Below are positions 5,701 to 12,725 of a stretch of DNA of 23,639 nt, one piece after another. The stretch spans positions 1-23,639 of IMG/VR virus record IMGVR_UViG_3300025112_000195; one strand, written 5' to 3'. Each line of letters starts with the position of its first letter. Position 1 is the stretch's first letter. This DNA comes from a virus. The notes beneath the pieces were generated by a model. That model was given only the letters and a program-made list of their open reading frames with translations. It was not told the DNA's origin and made no database searches. Both the position numbers and the translations under genes were made by a program.

Positions 5701-6119
5701 TAACCGCCCGACTGTCTCTCCGTAATGATGCCGCCGGTGCTGGACACTTTGGTGCCCCTCGTGGGAGTCGGACTCACAAAGGACAGGACTATGCCGCCAC
5801 CATTGAAGCGCCTGTCAGTGGTAAGGTTACCAAACTTGGGTACCCGTATGGCTCAGGCTATGGGGGTGCCAGTCACACGGGTGAGGAGGAAACGTATCGG
5901 TATGTCGAGATAACAGATACTATCGAGCGACGGCATCGGGTGTTCTACATTCAGCCCGATCCAGCCATCAAGGTCGGAGACTTTGTGTCAATGGGTGACC
6001 CGATAGGTGTTCTTCAGGCTGTCACGTCGCGCTATCCGCAGTATCCTGCCATGACCGTTCATTCACACTACGAGATCATGCTGCCCGATGGCAGTTGTGT
6101 CGATCCGGTAGAGGGTTAG
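5697..6119 (+). CDS. M23-family zinc metallopeptidase (peptidoglycan endopeptidase), candidate endolysin
   Basis: The 140-residue protein is nearly all one LytM/M23 domain. HKGQD at residues 27-31 supplies H27 and D31, and HSH at 122-124 supplies the second zinc and catalytic histidines, the family's HxxxD and HxH pattern. Between them come APVSGKV (about 38-44) and VGDFVSMGDPIGV (about 92-104), both typical of this fold. M23 enzymes cut peptide cross-links of peptidoglycan. There is no signal peptide, so release would need a holin, or the enzyme could be carried in the virion. GAGG precedes the ATG at about 8 bases, and the ATG overlaps the previous stop. TerL starts three bases after its stop. 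Metal-site residues are intact, so activity is expected. Endolysin or virion-associated hydrolase cannot be separated by sequence. Confidence 0.82.
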   Translation: MITARLSLRNDAAGAGHFGAPRGSRTHKGQDYAATIEAPVSGKVTKLGYPYGSGYGGASHTGEEETYRYVEITDTIERRHRVFYIQPDPAIKVGDFVSMGDPIGVLQAVTSRYPQYPAMTVHSHYEIMLPDGSCVDPVEG

Positions 6120-6122
6120 ATC

Positions 6123-7547
6123 TTGAGTTGGAATGACGCCAAACCAGGGTTCGAACCAACCGTCGACCAGGTGAAGGCGATGGATATCCTGACTTCCCGC
6201 GCCACACACTGTGCGTTAGGTGGGGGTGCCAGGTCCGGTAAGACGTTCTGGATTGTCCGTGCACTGATCATGCGCTCACAGTTGGCACCAGGGTCCAGAC
6301 AAGCGATATTCCGCTTCCGGCAGAACTCCCTGGTGGCAGCGGTGGTCGAAGACACGTTTCCGAAGGTTATGGACCTGTGTTTTCCGACTAACTTCTACCG
6401 GCCAGAGATCGGCTGGCACAAGACCCCCAATCTGTTCTATGAGTTCGCTAACAAGTCACAGATATGGTTTGCCGGACTGGACGACAAGGAACGGGTGGAA
6501 AAGGTACTGGGGCAGGAATTTGTCGGCATGTACTTCAATGAGTGCAGTCAGATACCGTGGGGATCGGTCACGACTGCTAAAACTCGTTTGGCTCAAAAGG
6601 TAGCTACGGTCACCGATCCACCACGCGACCTGAGCCTCAAGTGTTATTACGATTTCAATCCCCCGTCAAAGCGACATTGGACTTATCAGCAATTCGTCGA
6701 AAAGAGAGATCCGCTCACCAAGCACCCCGTCGATGATGAGTTCAATATCGCGTATATGCTGATGAATCCAGAGGGTAATAAAGCCAATCTGTCAGCCGAC
6801 TACATCAAGATACTGGAAGACCTGCCACCCAAGGCTCGACGACGTTTTTTGCTAGGGCAGTTTGCTGACGACAGTGATGGGTCGCTATGGACCGAAGAAC
6901 TGTTGGATCAGCAGCGTATTGATCCCAGGCAGGTAATACCGGAACTGGTTCGCATTGTCATAGCGGTTGACCCGTCAGGTTGCACCGGCCCCGAAGACTA
7001 CCGATCCGACGAAGTGGGTATTGCAGTGGTCGGCCTGGGCACCGATGGGCACGGGTACCTGTTGGAAGACCTGTCTGGCCGGTTCGGACCACGCGACTGG
7101 GCACGGGTCACTAACAGTGCGTTCCAGCGGCATGAGGCTGACCGGATTGTGTGTGAACAGAATTATGGCGGTGAAATGGTCAGGTCCACACTGGAAGCGG
7201 AGAACCCGAATCTGCCGATCAGCCTGGTACATGCCAGTCGAGGTAAGATCGTTCGGGCCGAACCGATTAGCCAGTTGTACGAACGGGCATTGGTGCACCA
7301 CGTAGGGCACTTCCCTGAGATTGAAGACCAGATGATGTCGTTCACTACATCGGGCTACCAGGGTCTTAATTCCCCTGACCGTGCAGATGCCGTGGTGTGG
7401 GCCTTGACCGAACTGTTTCCAAGCATTGCACAGAAGGGCCGGAGTAAGCCGTTCGTGCCCCCTACCGTTATTACCAGGCCGCGCAGTGCCAGTGCCTACA
7501 ATCGACCCAGTAGATATGCAACCAAGAGAAGGAGTGCAAGACGATGA
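6123..7547 (+). CDS. terL: Terminase large subunit (packaging ATPase and nuclease)
   Basis: The 474-residue protein has a Walker A loop GGGARSGKT at 33-41 and a Walker B-like strand FVGMYFNE at 133-140, with E140 as the likely catalytic glutamate. The C-terminal RNase H-type nuclease has acidic residues D283 (AVDPSG), E345 (CEQNYGG) and D419/D422 (SPDRADAVVWAL). This is the complete motor of a dsDNA phage: it pumps DNA into the prohead and cuts concatemers. The start is a TTG at 6123 with GAGG about 8 bases upstream, and the next in-frame ATG at 6180 would leave the N-terminal segment out. It follows the M23 gene by three bases, and its stop overlaps the next ATG. Length is normal for the family. 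Confidence 0.95.
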   Translation: MSWNDAKPGFEPTVDQVKAMDILTSRATHCALGGGARSGKTFWIVRALIMRSQLAPGSRQAIFRFRQNSLVAAVVEDTFPKVMDLCFPTNFYRPEIGWHKTPNLFYEFANKSQIWFAGLDDKERVEKVLGQEFVGMYFNECSQIPWGSVTTAKTRLAQKVATVTDPPRDLSLKCYYDFNPPSKRHWTYQQFVEKRDPLTKHPVDDEFNIAYMLMNPEGNKANLSADYIKILEDLPPKARRRFLLGQFADDSDGSLWTEELLDQQRIDPRQVIPELVRIVIAVDPSGCTGPEDYRSDEVGIAVVGLGTDGHGYLLEDLSGRFGPRDWARVTNSAFQRHEADRIVCEQNYGGEMVRSTLEAENPNLPISLVHASRGKIVRAEPISQLYERALVHHVGHFPEIEDQMMSFTTSGYQGLNSPDRADAVVWALTELFPSIAQKGRSKPFVPPTVITRPRSASAYNRPSRYATKRRSARR

Positions 7548-7741
7548 GTAAATTATTTGGCGGTAATAGAACACCCAAGGAAGAACCGGAACCCGTTGCT
7601 CCGATTCCAGACGAAGAACTGGAACGAATTAATCAGGAACGGGCGTATCAACGTAGGTATCATAAGATGATATCCCAGTCCTCCAAGGGACGATCCGGCA
7701 CCATACTTTCAGGTCAATCAGGCACCCTAGGACTGGCATGA
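7544..7741 (+). CDS. Small hypothetical protein between TerL and connector (65 aa)
   Basis: The 65-residue protein has a Pro- and Glu-rich N-terminal half, an Arg- and Tyr-rich helix near residues 28-42, and a C-terminal SGTILSGQSGTLGLA. Small proteins ending in a similar R-x-S-T-I-L-T-G and LGL pattern are common between terminase and portal genes in podoviruses; their role is not established. AAGGAG lies about 8 bases before the ATG, which overlaps the TerL stop. A head-completion or packaging accessory function is plausible from position. Confidence 0.7.
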   Translation: MSKLFGGNRTPKEEPEPVAPIPDEELERINQERAYQRRYHKMISQSSKGRSGTILSGQSGTLGLA

Positions 7742-7872
7742 GCAAGTTGTCTCGCAGGACGAAGAAAAAGACACGGGATAAACACCAGTGCCCTACAACA
7801 CGACCGCTGCATATCGACGCGATGTGCGAAAACAAGGTGTTGGTAAGCGGGGATTTCAGGCTGGTACGGTAG
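7738..7872 (+). CDS. Possible small basic peptide overlapping the next frame (44 aa)
   Basis: An ATG at 7738 overlaps the stop of the 65-aa gene as ATGA and opens a 44-residue frame. Its N-terminus is Lys- and Arg-rich (SRRTKKKTRDK) and it stops with TAG at 7870-7872. The start coupling supports translation. The C-terminal half overlaps a different frame (7788-7898) that looks more like a normal protein, so one of the two, or both, may be real. No family is recognised. Confidence 0.4.
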   Translation: MSKLSRRTKKKTRDKHQCPTTRPLHIDAMCENKVLVSGDFRLVR

Positions 7873-7898
7873 TGGATCGGAGAGGACAGCTTGGATGA
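7788..7898 (+). CDS. Possible 36-aa basic peptide with GTG start
   Basis: A GTG at 7788 opens a 36-residue frame reading PYNTTAAYRRDVRKQG, then VVDRRGQLG. It ends in a TGA that overlaps the next ATG as ATGA, the coupling used throughout this operon. The amino-acid composition looks protein-like. There is only a weak GGGA upstream, and an in-frame TAA at 7779 prevents a longer product. It shares 85 bases with the 44-aa frame in another phase. Confidence 0.4.
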   Translation: MPYNTTAAYRRDVRKQGVGKRGFQAGTVVDRRGQLG

Positions 7899-8167
7899 GC
7901 AAGTCACTTAACAACTCACATAATCTTGCGATCAGTACTGATCCGTTGTCACGACAGGCGAAAAATCGTGATCTTGACTTTGCTGGTGAAATACTTGCAC
8001 CTATCGAACCGCTGCCGCCAAAAGGTCCGAAATCGACACCCGTGCCATATTCATCCACTCGTACCGGTCAACGGTCCAGACGCCGACCGATCCAGGCACC
8101 CTTACAAAGGGATTTGTTCGCCGGTACAGTATTGGGCGGTGAAGCTACAAGGAATACATTAGGATGA
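7895..8167 (+). CDS. Hypothetical protein upstream of the connector (90 aa)
   Basis: The 90-residue protein is Pro-, Ser- and Arg-rich with little predicted secondary structure in its middle. It has PIEPLPPKGPK near 36-46 and a basic TRTGQRSRRRP near 55-65. The ATG has GAGAGGA upstream, and its stop overlaps the ATG of the connector gene. It is probably flexible, which fits a small head or packaging accessory protein, but I recognise no family. A shorter alternative frame at 7926-8162 is treated as its shadow because it lacks a coupled start. Confidence 0.6.
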   Translation: MSKSLNNSHNLAISTDPLSRQAKNRDLDFAGEILAPIEPLPPKGPKSTPVPYSSTRTGQRSRRRPIQAPLQRDLFAGTVLGGEATRNTLG

Positions 8168-9744
8168 AACTGGATGCTACGAAGTTAATAGAACTGGCTG
8201 ACAAGCAGTTTAAAAATCAGTCAGTGATGAAAAGCCTGTGGCAAATATTGGGTGATCATTTCTATCCTGAGAGAGCAGATTTCACTACAACTCGTAATGT
8301 CGGCCAGGAGTTTGCTGACAACCTGATGGATTCGTTTCCGCTCTTAATCCGTCGTGACCTGGGTAACTCGCTGTCGGCAATGCTGCGCGATGGCAACTGG
8401 TTCAAAATGGGTGTTGCCAATCGAGAACCTGACTACGCCGGTATCGAGTGGTTGCAACGTAATACCATACAGTTGCGACGCCATATGTACCACCGATCCG
8501 CAGGGTTCGTGAGAGCGTCCAAGGAAGGCGACCATGATTTCGTTACGTTCGGGCAGTGTGTTAAATCAGTCGAAATGAACCGTTTGCACAACGGACTGTT
8601 GTTCCGCTGTTGGCACATGCGGGATTGTGCCTGGTTTGAAGACGAAACAGGTCAGGTGTGCGGAGTTATGCGTAAGGCGAAGATGTCCAGACGTGATTTG
8701 ATCAGTTATTTTGGTAAGGACAATATTCATGCGGAGATCGTGCGGGACGAGATGCGCGACCCGTTTCATGAGATTGAGGTGCTACACCTGTCTATTCCAA
8801 CGAGAATGTTGGGTGACGATGAAATGGAATCGAAATTCTCGTATGTATCGATTTGGATTGACAAGGCGCACAAGGAAGTGATTGAGGAAGTGGGTATGAA
8901 CCACAAGATGTATGTGGTTCCCAGGTTCCAGACGATTGCCGGTAGTGCCTATGCGTACTCACCAGCCACTACGGTCGGTCTGTCAGATTCACGTACCCTG
9001 CAAGCGATGACGCATACCCTGATGGAAGCGGCAGAACGGTATGCCCGTCCACCGGTTATTGCGACAGCTAATGTAACACGCTCAGATATCGACCTGGGGC
9101 CGGATGGTGTCACTTACGTGGATGAGGGGTATGATGAGCGACTGGGTCCCTCACTGCGTACCATCGCCCAAGACAGGGGTGGGTACCCCATTGGTAAGAC
9201 TGAGCGCGAACGGATCACTGATACCCTGAACAGTGCGTTTTATCTGAACAAATTGAGTCTACCCGATGTCACTCATGAAATGACTGCGTATGAGGTGAGC
9301 GAACGGATGAAGCAGTTCCGGCGCGAGAATTTACCGCTGTTTGCACCCATCGAGGCAGAGGACAACGGTCAGACCTGCGAACTCGCGTTTGAAATTGCAA
9401 TGGAAAACAATATGCTTGGGTCGCACTACGACATACCCCCGTCGTTACGTGGCGCTGATGTAGAGTTTAAATTTGAATCACCGCTGACCGCCAGTGAGAA
9501 TGAAGAAATCGCGGAACGCTATGCACGGACCAGGGAAATGCTGGCCGGTGCAATTGAACTCGATCCGATGGTGGGTCATGATATCGATCTGTCAGAAGCA
9601 ATCCGTGACGCAGTAGTTGGGATCGGCGCACCGACAACCTGGCTGGTTCCACCGGATGAGGCGTTGGAAAGCAAGCAGATGGCTAAGGTTCAGGAAGTAG
9701 CTATGCAAGCATTGGAGACTCAAGGGAATGACGGTTCAAGATGA
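8164..9744 (+). CDS. Head-tail connector (portal) protein, T7 gp8 type
   Basis: The 526-residue protein matches the podovirus head-tail connector family. It has an N-terminal helical segment with KSLWQILGDHFYPERADF (about 19-36), DLGNSLSAMLRDGNWFKMGV near 61-80, a mid-domain ending near VVPRFQ, and a long helical C-terminal half containing VTHEMTAYEVSERMKQFRRENLPLFAPIE. Connectors form dodecamers at the unique capsid vertex, initiate prohead assembly and conduct DNA for TerL. T7 gp8 is 536 residues, so this length is normal. The ATG overlaps the previous stop as ATGA. The last 17 bases overlap the next gene. No truncation is seen. Confidence 0.9.
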   Translation: MKLDATKLIELADKQFKNQSVMKSLWQILGDHFYPERADFTTTRNVGQEFADNLMDSFPLLIRRDLGNSLSAMLRDGNWFKMGVANREPDYAGIEWLQRNTIQLRRHMYHRSAGFVRASKEGDHDFVTFGQCVKSVEMNRLHNGLLFRCWHMRDCAWFEDETGQVCGVMRKAKMSRRDLISYFGKDNIHAEIVRDEMRDPFHEIEVLHLSIPTRMLGDDEMESKFSYVSIWIDKAHKEVIEEVGMNHKMYVVPRFQTIAGSAYAYSPATTVGLSDSRTLQAMTHTLMEAAERYARPPVIATANVTRSDIDLGPDGVTYVDEGYDERLGPSLRTIAQDRGGYPIGKTERERITDTLNSAFYLNKLSLPDVTHEMTAYEVSERMKQFRRENLPLFAPIEAEDNGQTCELAFEIAMENNMLGSHYDIPPSLRGADVEFKFESPLTASENEEIAERYARTREMLAGAIELDPMVGHDIDLSEAIRDAVVGIGAPTTWLVPPDEALESKQMAKVQEVAMQALETQGNDGSR

Positions 9745-10222
9745 AGCAATAGGTGTACTCAAGGATCTGGTAGCCACTCCCAACGGTCAAGTCAGGCTGT
9801 GGGGTATGGTGATGAGCGGTGGGTCAGTGTTCGGCGCAGGGTTCGGGTTAAAAGCCGATCCGGTATTGTTGATCGGGTGCTTTATTGCCGGTGTGGTCTT
9901 TATCCTGCTGTCAATTTGGATGGCTGACAGACGGGCACAGTTTGAAGCATCGAAGGAGCGTCGATCATCCCAACGGGCAACACTGGCATTGTCTGAAAAG
10001 ACCAGGAAGTTTGCGACTATGATTGAGGGGCCGATGCAGCAGCATGAACTCGCTGCCATAGATTTTCCTGAAGGCGGCAGTAAGGATGAGTTAATTCAAA
10101 CGATTCGGATCTTGCGCGGTCGTGAGGCGGCACGAGAGGGATCAATACTGTATTGGGAAAACGGTCAATACATTCCACGGGTCAGCGGCGAAAAGACCGT
10201 ACTGTACACGGATGGAGGGTAG
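9728..10222 (+). CDS. Membrane protein with two predicted hydrophobic segments (164 aa)
   Basis: Residues about 22-40 are weakly hydrophobic and glycine-rich, and residues 44-66 form a strong membrane span (PVLLIGCFIAGVVFILLSIWMA) followed by the positive cluster DRRA. The remaining 95 residues are soluble, helical and charged, ending in a short beta stretch. Such a hairpin plus cytoplasmic tail is compatible with a holin-like or envelope protein, but holins are usually smaller. The gene starts inside the connector gene with a 17-base overlap and precedes a second membrane protein. The pair lies between connector and scaffold, where lysis genes are not usually found. Function is unknown. Confidence 0.65.
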   Translation: MTVQDEAIGVLKDLVATPNGQVRLWGMVMSGGSVFGAGFGLKADPVLLIGCFIAGVVFILLSIWMADRRAQFEASKERRSSQRATLALSEKTRKFATMIEGPMQQHELAAIDFPEGGSKDELIQTIRILRGREAAREGSILYWENGQYIPRVSGEKTVLYTDGG

Positions 10223-10226
10223 TAAG

Positions 10227-10535
10227 TTGGCTAACGGGAGAGGTACGACAGCAAGCATAGTAACCGCAATAGTGTCGGTGGTTCTGGTTGCGTTCGGGGT
10301 GTTCGGATATTACGTTACAGGGGCCGCTGAGGATGAAGCGAGGAAAGTTGTCGCGCCTGTTGAAGCAACGATTGAAGCGGTACACGCTGACGTGGAAGCG
10401 AAGATTGTTGTTGTAGATGATAGGGTTGATATAAATACGACCAATATCGCTGTGATGACTTCCAGGCTGGACAATGTAATCGTTATCATCAAAGAGCAGA
10501 ACGTGAGATTGGACAAGATCATAGATAAGCTATGA
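10227..10535 (+). CDS. Single-pass membrane coiled-coil protein, i-spanin-like candidate (102 aa)
   Basis: I start at the TTG at 10227 because GGAGGG lies 6-10 bases upstream. A longer in-frame reading from 10122 would run through the previous gene and add an unlikely N-terminus. The 102 residues have a short basic N-terminus, one membrane span at about 9-31, and a long amphipathic helix at about 33-102 with heptad-like hydrophobics. That is the architecture of inner-membrane spanins (Rz) and some hemolysin XhlA-like phage proteins. Its neighbour upstream is also a membrane protein. No outer-membrane lipoprotein partner frame was noticed. Function is inferred from shape only. Confidence 0.6.
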   Translation: MANGRGTTASIVTAIVSVVLVAFGVFGYYVTGAAEDEARKVVAPVEATIEAVHADVEAKIVVVDDRVDINTTNIAVMTSRLDNVIVIIKEQNVRLDKIIDKL

Positions 10536-10810
10536 GTAGACCGGAATGTTTCAATGTACCCAAGATAACCAAACGAGAAGTTATGGCACTTCAGGCACTT
10601 GGTGCTGGCACGGCTGATGCTTATCAGCAAAAACTGGCACTGGCCGTTATCAGTAACAAGTTTTGTAGGCCGCACGACCTACTGTTTGTTCCTGGTAAGC
10701 CGGATGAGACGGTGTTTATGAACGGTCGTGCGTTTCCAGGTATGCAGATTTTAAAAACGCTCAACATTAAAGTTGGGCAACTTCAAGACGATGAGGAGCA
10801 GGGAAAATGA
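10532..10810 (+). CDS. Hypothetical protein between membrane and scaffold genes (92 aa)
   Basis: The 92-residue soluble protein has a helical N-terminal half (REVMALQALGAGTADAYQQKLALAVI, shown in parts at about residues 15-40). A short beta part (FCRPHDLLFVPGKPDE) follows, and then an acidic C-terminus. The ATG overlaps the previous stop as ATGA, and the stop overlaps the scaffold ATG in the same way. No family is recognised. Its place just before the scaffold suggests a prohead-assembly role. Confidence 0.65.
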   Translation: MSRPECFNVPKITKREVMALQALGAGTADAYQQKLALAVISNKFCRPHDLLFVPGKPDETVFMNGRAFPGMQILKTLNIKVGQLQDDEEQGK

Positions 10811-11739
10811 GCGAAGTAGCACCGGTAGTACCAGGCACACCACCAGCCGATCCACCAGCCGATCCACCAGCCGATCCAGGCACACCACCAGTAACGGTCG
10901 TGACCGATCCACCAGCCGATCCACCAGCCGATCCACCAGTGTCATGGCTCGACAGTGTGCCGGATGGTTGGCGCGAGGATTTAGCCGGTGAAGATGATGC
11001 ACGACTGAATCATTTGAAACGGGTAGGTGGTTTACCGGCCTTGGTCGATAATTACTTTAATGCCCAGGAGAAAATCCGTACCGGTCAGATTGAAGCGGCG
11101 GCAGAACCGGATGAGCATTCGTCTGATGAGGATTGGGTACAGTTTCGGACTGAGAAGGGTATTCCTGCTACCGCTGAAGAATACACGGTGACGATGGAGG
11201 AAGGACTGGTGCTTGGTGAGGAAGACCAAGAAGTGCTGGACGGTGTGTTTCCCGTTGCCCACAAAATGAATCTGTCGTCAGAGCAAGTGTCGCTACTGAC
11301 CAATGCCATGATGGACGGGCAGCAGCAACAATTCCACAAGCAGGAGATCCAGCAGGAGGAGTATCGTAAAGAGGCTGACGGCCAGGTTCGGTCGTTGTGG
11401 AAAGGCGAGTATGATACAAACCTGAATTTATTGAAATCATCTATCCTTGGATCGTTGCCGGAAACAGTACGTGATCTGTTTGCCCATGCGGTTTTAGCAG
11501 ATGGTCGTAAGGTGTTCAATTCGCCTGAAATGCTAATTGCTATGACCGACTGGGCACGTAAATTGAACCCCAGTGCGACCGTGGTACCGAACGCTGCAAA
11601 CCCAATGAAAGCGATTACAGATGAAATTGCTGAACTGGAAGAACGGATGGGAACGAAGGAATGGTTTGAAGATCAACCGGCTCAGGATCGGTACCAGGCA
11701 CTGGTTACTGCCCGTGACAATTTGAATGCAGAGGAGTAA
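10807..11739 (+). CDS. Capsid assembly scaffold protein
   Basis: The 310-residue protein is acidic and mostly helical and lies between connector and major capsid genes, the standard place for a scaffold. The N-terminus (residues 9-45) is a Pro/Ala/Asp repeat. Next comes WLDSVPDGWREDLAG near 47-61, a pattern often seen in scaffold proteins, and Glu- and Gln-rich helices follow. Scaffolds guide capsid assembly and then leave. T7 gp9 is 307 residues, a close match in length. The ATG overlaps the stop of the preceding gene. The C-terminal helix (residues about 275-310) is charged and probably contacts the capsid protein, as is known for other scaffolds. Assignment rests on position, length and composition. 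Confidence 0.8.
   Translation: MSEVAPVVPGTPPADPPADPPADPGTPPVTVVTDPPADPPADPPVSWLDSVPDGWREDLAGEDDARLNHLKRVGGLPALVDNYFNAQEKIRTGQIEAAAEPDEHSSDEDWVQFRTEKGIPATAEEYTVTMEEGLVLGEEDQEVLDGVFPVAHKMNLSSEQVSLLTNAMMDGQQQQFHKQEIQQEEYRKEADGQVRSLWKGEYDTNLNLLKSSILGSLPETVRDLFAHAVLADGRKVFNSPEMLIAMTDWARKLNPSATVVPNAANPMKAITDEIAELEERMGTKEWFEDQPAQDRYQALVTARDNLNAEE
10843..10940 (+). repeat. Tandem 12-bp repeat encoding PADP in the scaffold
   Basis: The unit CCAGCCGATCCA appears three times in a row at 10843-10878, then again in a second block at about 10904-10940 after a 25-base interruption. It encodes proline-rich PADP units. Exact repeats of a whole number of codons can expand or contract by slippage without breaking the frame. 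Confidence 0.8.
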
Positions 11740-11879
11740 GATTTAAAACGCACACCATTGTGTAGACCCTTGAGGCTCGTAAAAGTGACCCCTGGATTAC
11801 CAGGTCAACTCACGTAAAACGACTGATAGCCAACTCAAAGCACTGGTTACTATTAACTTGAACTTAGAGGACATATGCA
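11740..11879 (+). promoter_or_regulatory. Leader of the major capsid gene with hairpin
   Basis: This 140-base gap contains a stem-loop at 11786-11807: TGACC pairs with GGTCA, and TGG with CCA around ATTA, with a two-C bulge. A weak promoter match, TTGTGT at 11758-11763 and TAAAAG at 11780-11785 with 16 bases between, lies just upstream. A separate promoter or RNA processing site for the most abundant virion protein would make sense, but neither element is strong. GAGG lies about 10 bases before the ATG. Confidence 0.4.
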
Positions 11880-12710
11880 ATGGCTGACACAGCATTTCAA
11901 ACTATGTATCGTCAAGAGTTTGTTGCTGGTTTTGAGAAACGCCAGTCTTTGATGCGTCATACGACCATCACGGAGACTGAGATAAACGGTAACACTGCAA
12001 CCTTTCTGGTTGCTGACTCTGGCAGTGCAACCGCTGTCACTCGTGGTGCGAATGGTGACATTCCGACACGAGCTGACAATCTGAATCAACCTGCTGCTAC
12101 CTTAGCAGAATGGCATGATGTTCCTGAACGAACCGGCTTCAACCTCTATGCCTCACAAGGCAATGGTCGTCGGATCATGCAGGAAACATCAATGGCAGTT
12201 ATCAATCGTAAGATTGACGAAGACATTCGTACTGCCTTGGATGCCGCAACCGTGACCTGGGGTGCAGCAGCAGTTGCTACACTCACAAGAGTTACAGTTG
12301 CAAAAACAAAGTTGGGAAATGCGTTTGCGACAAAGGACGCCCCGATTTATGCTGTAATAACACCGGCCTTTCACGGGTATCTGATGGGATTAGCATCGTT
12401 TACTTCCGTAGACTATATCAGTCAGAAACCATTTGAGAAAATATCTACGGATATAGCCTTCGCATGGTTTGGAGTGAACTGGCTTGTTGATGGTGATCTC
12501 AACGGTGCCGGTAGTGCCAATGCGACGTGCTTTATGTACTCGCAGAATGCCATCGGTCATGCGATGGACGCCGAACGACTTCAAACGTATGCAGACTACG
12601 ACAGAAAAAATGACAAGTCGTGGGTCAGATGTACGACATACATGGGGTCTAAACTCTTGCAAAACGCCGGTGTGGTTAAGATGCCGCACGACGACTCTGC
12701 ATTGTCATAA
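11880..12710 (+). CDS. Major capsid protein
   Basis: The 276-residue protein has the pattern of a podophage capsid family: MADTAFQTMYRQEFVAGFEKRQS at the N-terminus (given here only as a landmark), TATFLVADSG near 40-49, AVTRG then DIPTRADN near 52-66, and a C-terminal WVRCTTYMGSKLLQNAGVV region. It follows the scaffold and a 140-base leader, as expected for a highly expressed capsid gene. HK97-fold capsid proteins form the icosahedral shell. No protease gene or N-terminal processing region is evident here. The ATG at 11880 is used rather than the out-of-frame ATG at 11874. Family and role are inferred from sequence pattern and position. Confidence 0.85.
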   Translation: MADTAFQTMYRQEFVAGFEKRQSLMRHTTITETEINGNTATFLVADSGSATAVTRGANGDIPTRADNLNQPAATLAEWHDVPERTGFNLYASQGNGRRIMQETSMAVINRKIDEDIRTALDAATVTWGAAAVATLTRVTVAKTKLGNAFATKDAPIYAVITPAFHGYLMGLASFTSVDYISQKPFEKISTDIAFAWFGVNWLVDGDLNGAGSANATCFMYSQNAIGHAMDAERLQTYADYDRKNDKSWVRCTTYMGSKLLQNAGVVKMPHDDSALS

Positions 12711-12725
12711 GGGAGGTAGTAACAA

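Noticed and set aside
6975-7574. Leftward open frame of 199 codons
   Set aside because: It lies opposite the nuclease domain of TerL, which has clear catalytic residues; this is a shadow frame.
7755-7790. Programmed -1 frameshift joining the 44-aa and 36-aa frames at an A-rich stretch near 7765
   Set aside because: After such a slip the ribosome would meet a TAA at 7779, before the second frame opens, so a fusion from that site is not possible.
10122-10226. Longer N-terminus for the spanin-like protein
   Set aside because: The extension lies inside the previous gene and lacks a ribosome-binding site, while the TTG at 10227 has GGAGGG correctly placed.
10843-10940. Repeat array considered as CRISPR
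   Set aside because: Units are 12 bp, codon-phased and directly adjacent without spacers; they encode a proline-rich linker.
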